From positions 1 to 49,558 of the forward strand of contig JAEYAR010000096.1 of NCBI GenBank assembly GCA_023404715.1: DNA of 49,558 nucleotides. The letters are read 5' to 3'. The notes below the pieces were generated by a model. The model ran no database searches. It saw only the letters and a program-made list of their open reading frames with translations, and was not told where the DNA came from. Source of the stretch: Bacillota bacterium (lineage in GTDB: Bacteria; Bacillota; Clostridia; Christensenellales; Aristaeellaceae). Shown one piece after another: positions 48,018-49,558 of the stretch. The position numbers and the translations under genes were made by a program. Position 1 is the stretch's first letter. Each line of letters opens with the position of its first letter.

Positions 48018-49433
48018 ATGAAGGTAAAGATTCTTATCGTAGATGACGAAATCCTGCAATTAAATCTCATAGGCGCCATTATTCGCCGTTACAGACCGGA
48101 TTATGAGGTGGTTACGACGCATCAGCCCATGGAGGCGCTGAAAATGCTTCGTACGCGGGCGTTCAACGCGCTGATGACCGACGTAAAAATGCCTCAGATG
48201 AACGGCATTGAGCTGATCCGGCAGGCCAGGGCGATGCACATCGAACCGCTAGAAATCATCATATTGAGCGGCTTTGACGACTTTCAGTACGCTCGCTCCG
48301 CCATTTCCTTTGAAGTGCGGGAATACCTGCTCAAGCCCATCCATGGCGACAGCCTGCAGCAGGCGCTGCGCAAGCTGGAGGAGAAGCTGGAGGCGGACGA
48401 CCAGCAAAGGCGGCTGAAAAGCGTCTTTACCAGCAGGCAACGCGCCATGGCGCTCTACAAAAAGGCCAGCGGCCTGATGGTGAGCGAGCAGGAGGAAAAC
48501 GCCATTCGCAGCTTTGGCGACAGAATACGTATGATCCTCATCGAGGATTGTGCGGACGCGGCGGCATGGATGAAAGCCATGCCCTCCTCCACGTGTGTGG
48601 AGCAGCTTTCGGAGAAACGCTTTCTGGCCTTTGCGGCAGTTCCGTGGGGAACGCTGGGCGAAGCCATCCCTGCGCCTGCGGAGGGGACGATGGCTGTGAG
48701 TAGCCCCTGTACGTTGGAGGACATGCCGCAGCGCTGGAGGGAGCTGAAGCTGCATTTGGACACAGCGCGCCGCATGAAGCTCAGGCTGGTTGTGCAAAGC
48801 ACGACGGATTGTGCGCTGCTGGACGGCTTTTCACAGGCTATCCGCGAGCAGGATGTCCGCGCTGTGAATGCGATGGCGGCCCCCCTGCGCATGGCGGTTC
48901 AAGGCGGCAGGCTTACGCTTTCGGCCCTTTCAGAGACGGCGAAGGGGGAAATTGCGGCGCTGGTTAACGAGAGCCGCCTGCTGCATGTGTATCCGCAGCG
49001 TCAGAGCGATTTGCTTAAGGTGCTGACAGAGGAAATGGACCGCTGCGACACGCCGGAGGCACTGTGTGAAAAGATTGCGGAGGCGCTCACGGCGCCTTCG
49101 GACGAGGCTTCCGGCGGCTTCGAGCATAACGTGCGCATCTATATCGACGCTCACTATGGCACGGCCTGCTCGCTCCATGAGATCTCGCAGGCCTTCCACT
49201 ACTCTACCGCGCACTTCAGCCGCCTGTTCTCCGCCGAGTTTGGCGCCACCTACACGCGCTGGCTGGCTGACTACCGGCTGGAGAAAGCGCGCGAGCTGCT
49301 CATGCGCACCACGCTTTCCGTGCGCGAGATTGCAAAGCAGGTGGGTATTGGGGACGCGGGATACCTCATCCGTCAGTTTTCTAAAAAGTACGCCATGCCG
49401 CCTGAAAAGTACAGAAGGCGGGGGGGGGGGTAA
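48018..49433 (+). CDS. YesN-type response regulator with AraC DNA-binding domain
   Basis: This 471-residue regulator has a receiver domain (D9-D10, D54 in LMTDVKMPQMNG, the lysine in YLLKPIHGD near 105), a variable middle section of about 230 residues and a C-terminal AraC-type double helix-turn-helix (SLHEISQAFHYSTAHFSRLF, then TLSVREIAKQVGIGDAGYLI, ending PEKYRRR). It should be phosphorylated by the divergent YesM-type kinase and control sugar uptake genes. It starts with ATG after GGGAGGGATGCG. The last codons lie in a run of eleven G, so the C-terminus is a short glycine tail that could vary by slippage. Confidence 0.92.
   Translation: MKVKILIVDDEILQLNLIGAIIRRYRPDYEVVTTHQPMEALKMLRTRAFNALMTDVKMPQMNGIELIRQARAMHIEPLEIIILSGFDDFQYARSAISFEVREYLLKPIHGDSLQQALRKLEEKLEADDQQRRLKSVFTSRQRAMALYKKASGLMVSEQEENAIRSFGDRIRMILIEDCADAAAWMKAMPSSTCVEQLSEKRFLAFAAVPWGTLGEAIPAPAEGTMAVSSPCTLEDMPQRWRELKLHLDTARRMKLRLVVQSTTDCALLDGFSQAIREQDVRAVNAMAAPLRMAVQGGRLTLSALSETAKGEIAALVNESRLLHVYPQRQSDLLKVLTEEMDRCDTPEALCEKIAEALTAPSDEASGGFEHNVRIYIDAHYGTACSLHEISQAFHYSTAHFSRLFSAEFGATYTRWLADYRLEKARELLMRTTLSVREIAKQVGIGDAGYLIRQFSKKYAMPPEKYRRRGGG
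49420..49430 (+). repeat. Run of eleven G at the end of the regulator gene
   Basis: Eleven consecutive G immediately precede the TAA stop (49431-49433) of the YesN-type regulator. Slippage by one base would change the last residues only (for instance a tail ending in GKI), outside the DNA-binding domain. Confidence 0.7.
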
Positions 49434-49442
49434 AATTTAGGC

Positions 49443-49468
49443 GCTCCGCATTGTGCGGGGCTTTTTTT
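49443..49468 (+). terminator. Rho-independent terminator after the YesN-type regulator
   Basis: GCTCCGCA (49443-49450) pairs with TGCGGGGC (49454-49461), with one G-T pair, around TTG, and is followed by seven T (49462-49468). The rest of the window (49469-49558) is AT-rich and holds no recognisable gene or promoter. Confidence 0.8.
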
Positions 49469-49558
49469 ATGTAGGGAAATTACAACCGAGGTTGTTTGTA
49501 TTTTTCAATTTTATCATTTTTGTTAGATTGCGGCCTGTAAAGATGAGTGATATTATGG

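Overview
The window looks like chromosome from a GC-rich member of the Clostridia (Bacillota). The signs are Gram-positive Shine-Dalgarno sites close to GGAGG, many TTGACA-N17-TATAAT-type promoters, a T-box leader before leuS, two type I signal peptidases with N-terminal anchors, a YugP-type peptidase, a BceAB-like transporter and a VanR/VanS system. I cannot name a genus. Christensenellales- or Oscillospirales-like organisms are plausible, but this is inference.

Layout. 1-1.7 kb: an AT-rich patch with two tandem paralogous genes of unknown function, then the 3' scrap of another gene. 1.7-4.6 kb: a DUF1861 glycosidase-like protein, a Nudix/radical SAM pair and a decayed DUF3990/DUF3791 pair. 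4.7-10.4 kb: a LacI-regulated operon for a tripartite tricarboxylate (Tct) transporter plus a cysteine-type sulfatase, with a recognisable promoter and operator. 10.4-15.9 kb: a vanG-type D-Ala-D-Ser cluster, transcribed vanR-vanS-vanW-vanG-acyltransferase-racemase. It lacks any VanX, VanY or VanXY peptidase and the membrane half of VanT. 16-18.6 kb: an ABC-2 exporter. 18.8-22.8 kb: an ECF sigma/anti-sigma pair, DUF951, two signal peptidases, a GT8 glycosyltransferase and a VTT membrane protein. 22.8-25.8 kb: a copper module (csoR and copA with a fused CopZ-like tail). 25.8-27.6 kb: a methyltransferase and gene debris. 27.6-32.6 kb: a BceAB-like ABC transporter with a NarL-type two-component system. 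32.8-36.6 kb: cysteine desulfidase, then a divergent exo-N-acetylmuramidase/amino-sugar kinase pair. 36.6-41.4 kb: YugP peptidase, GH13 neopullulanase, CorA and a PH-like membrane protein. 41.5-45.4 kb: leuS with T-box, a flavin reductase-like protein and its MarR regulator. 45.5-49.5 kb: tRNA-Thr, a decayed MNT/HEPN pair, and a divergent YesM/YesN-type two-component system.

How the parts work together. The van genes should build D-Ala-D-Ser precursors (racemase plus ligase) under VanRS control; repeated boxes lie at the two places where VanR-dependent promoters would be expected. Without a D,D-peptidase in the cluster, normal D-Ala-D-Ala ends would not be removed by anything encoded here, so full glycopeptide resistance is doubtful from this locus alone. 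The hexapeptide acyltransferase translated between ligase and racemase is the least explained part of the cluster and the best candidate for a new function. Other points worth attention are the CopA-CopZ fusion with an internal ribosome binding site, the sulfatase carried on a solute-uptake operon, the NarL-type system beside a Bce-like transporter, and the tandem unknown pair at the left edge. At least three defence- or toxin-like modules are in decay (DUF3990/3791, AAA-like/PD-(D/E)XK, MNT/HEPN).
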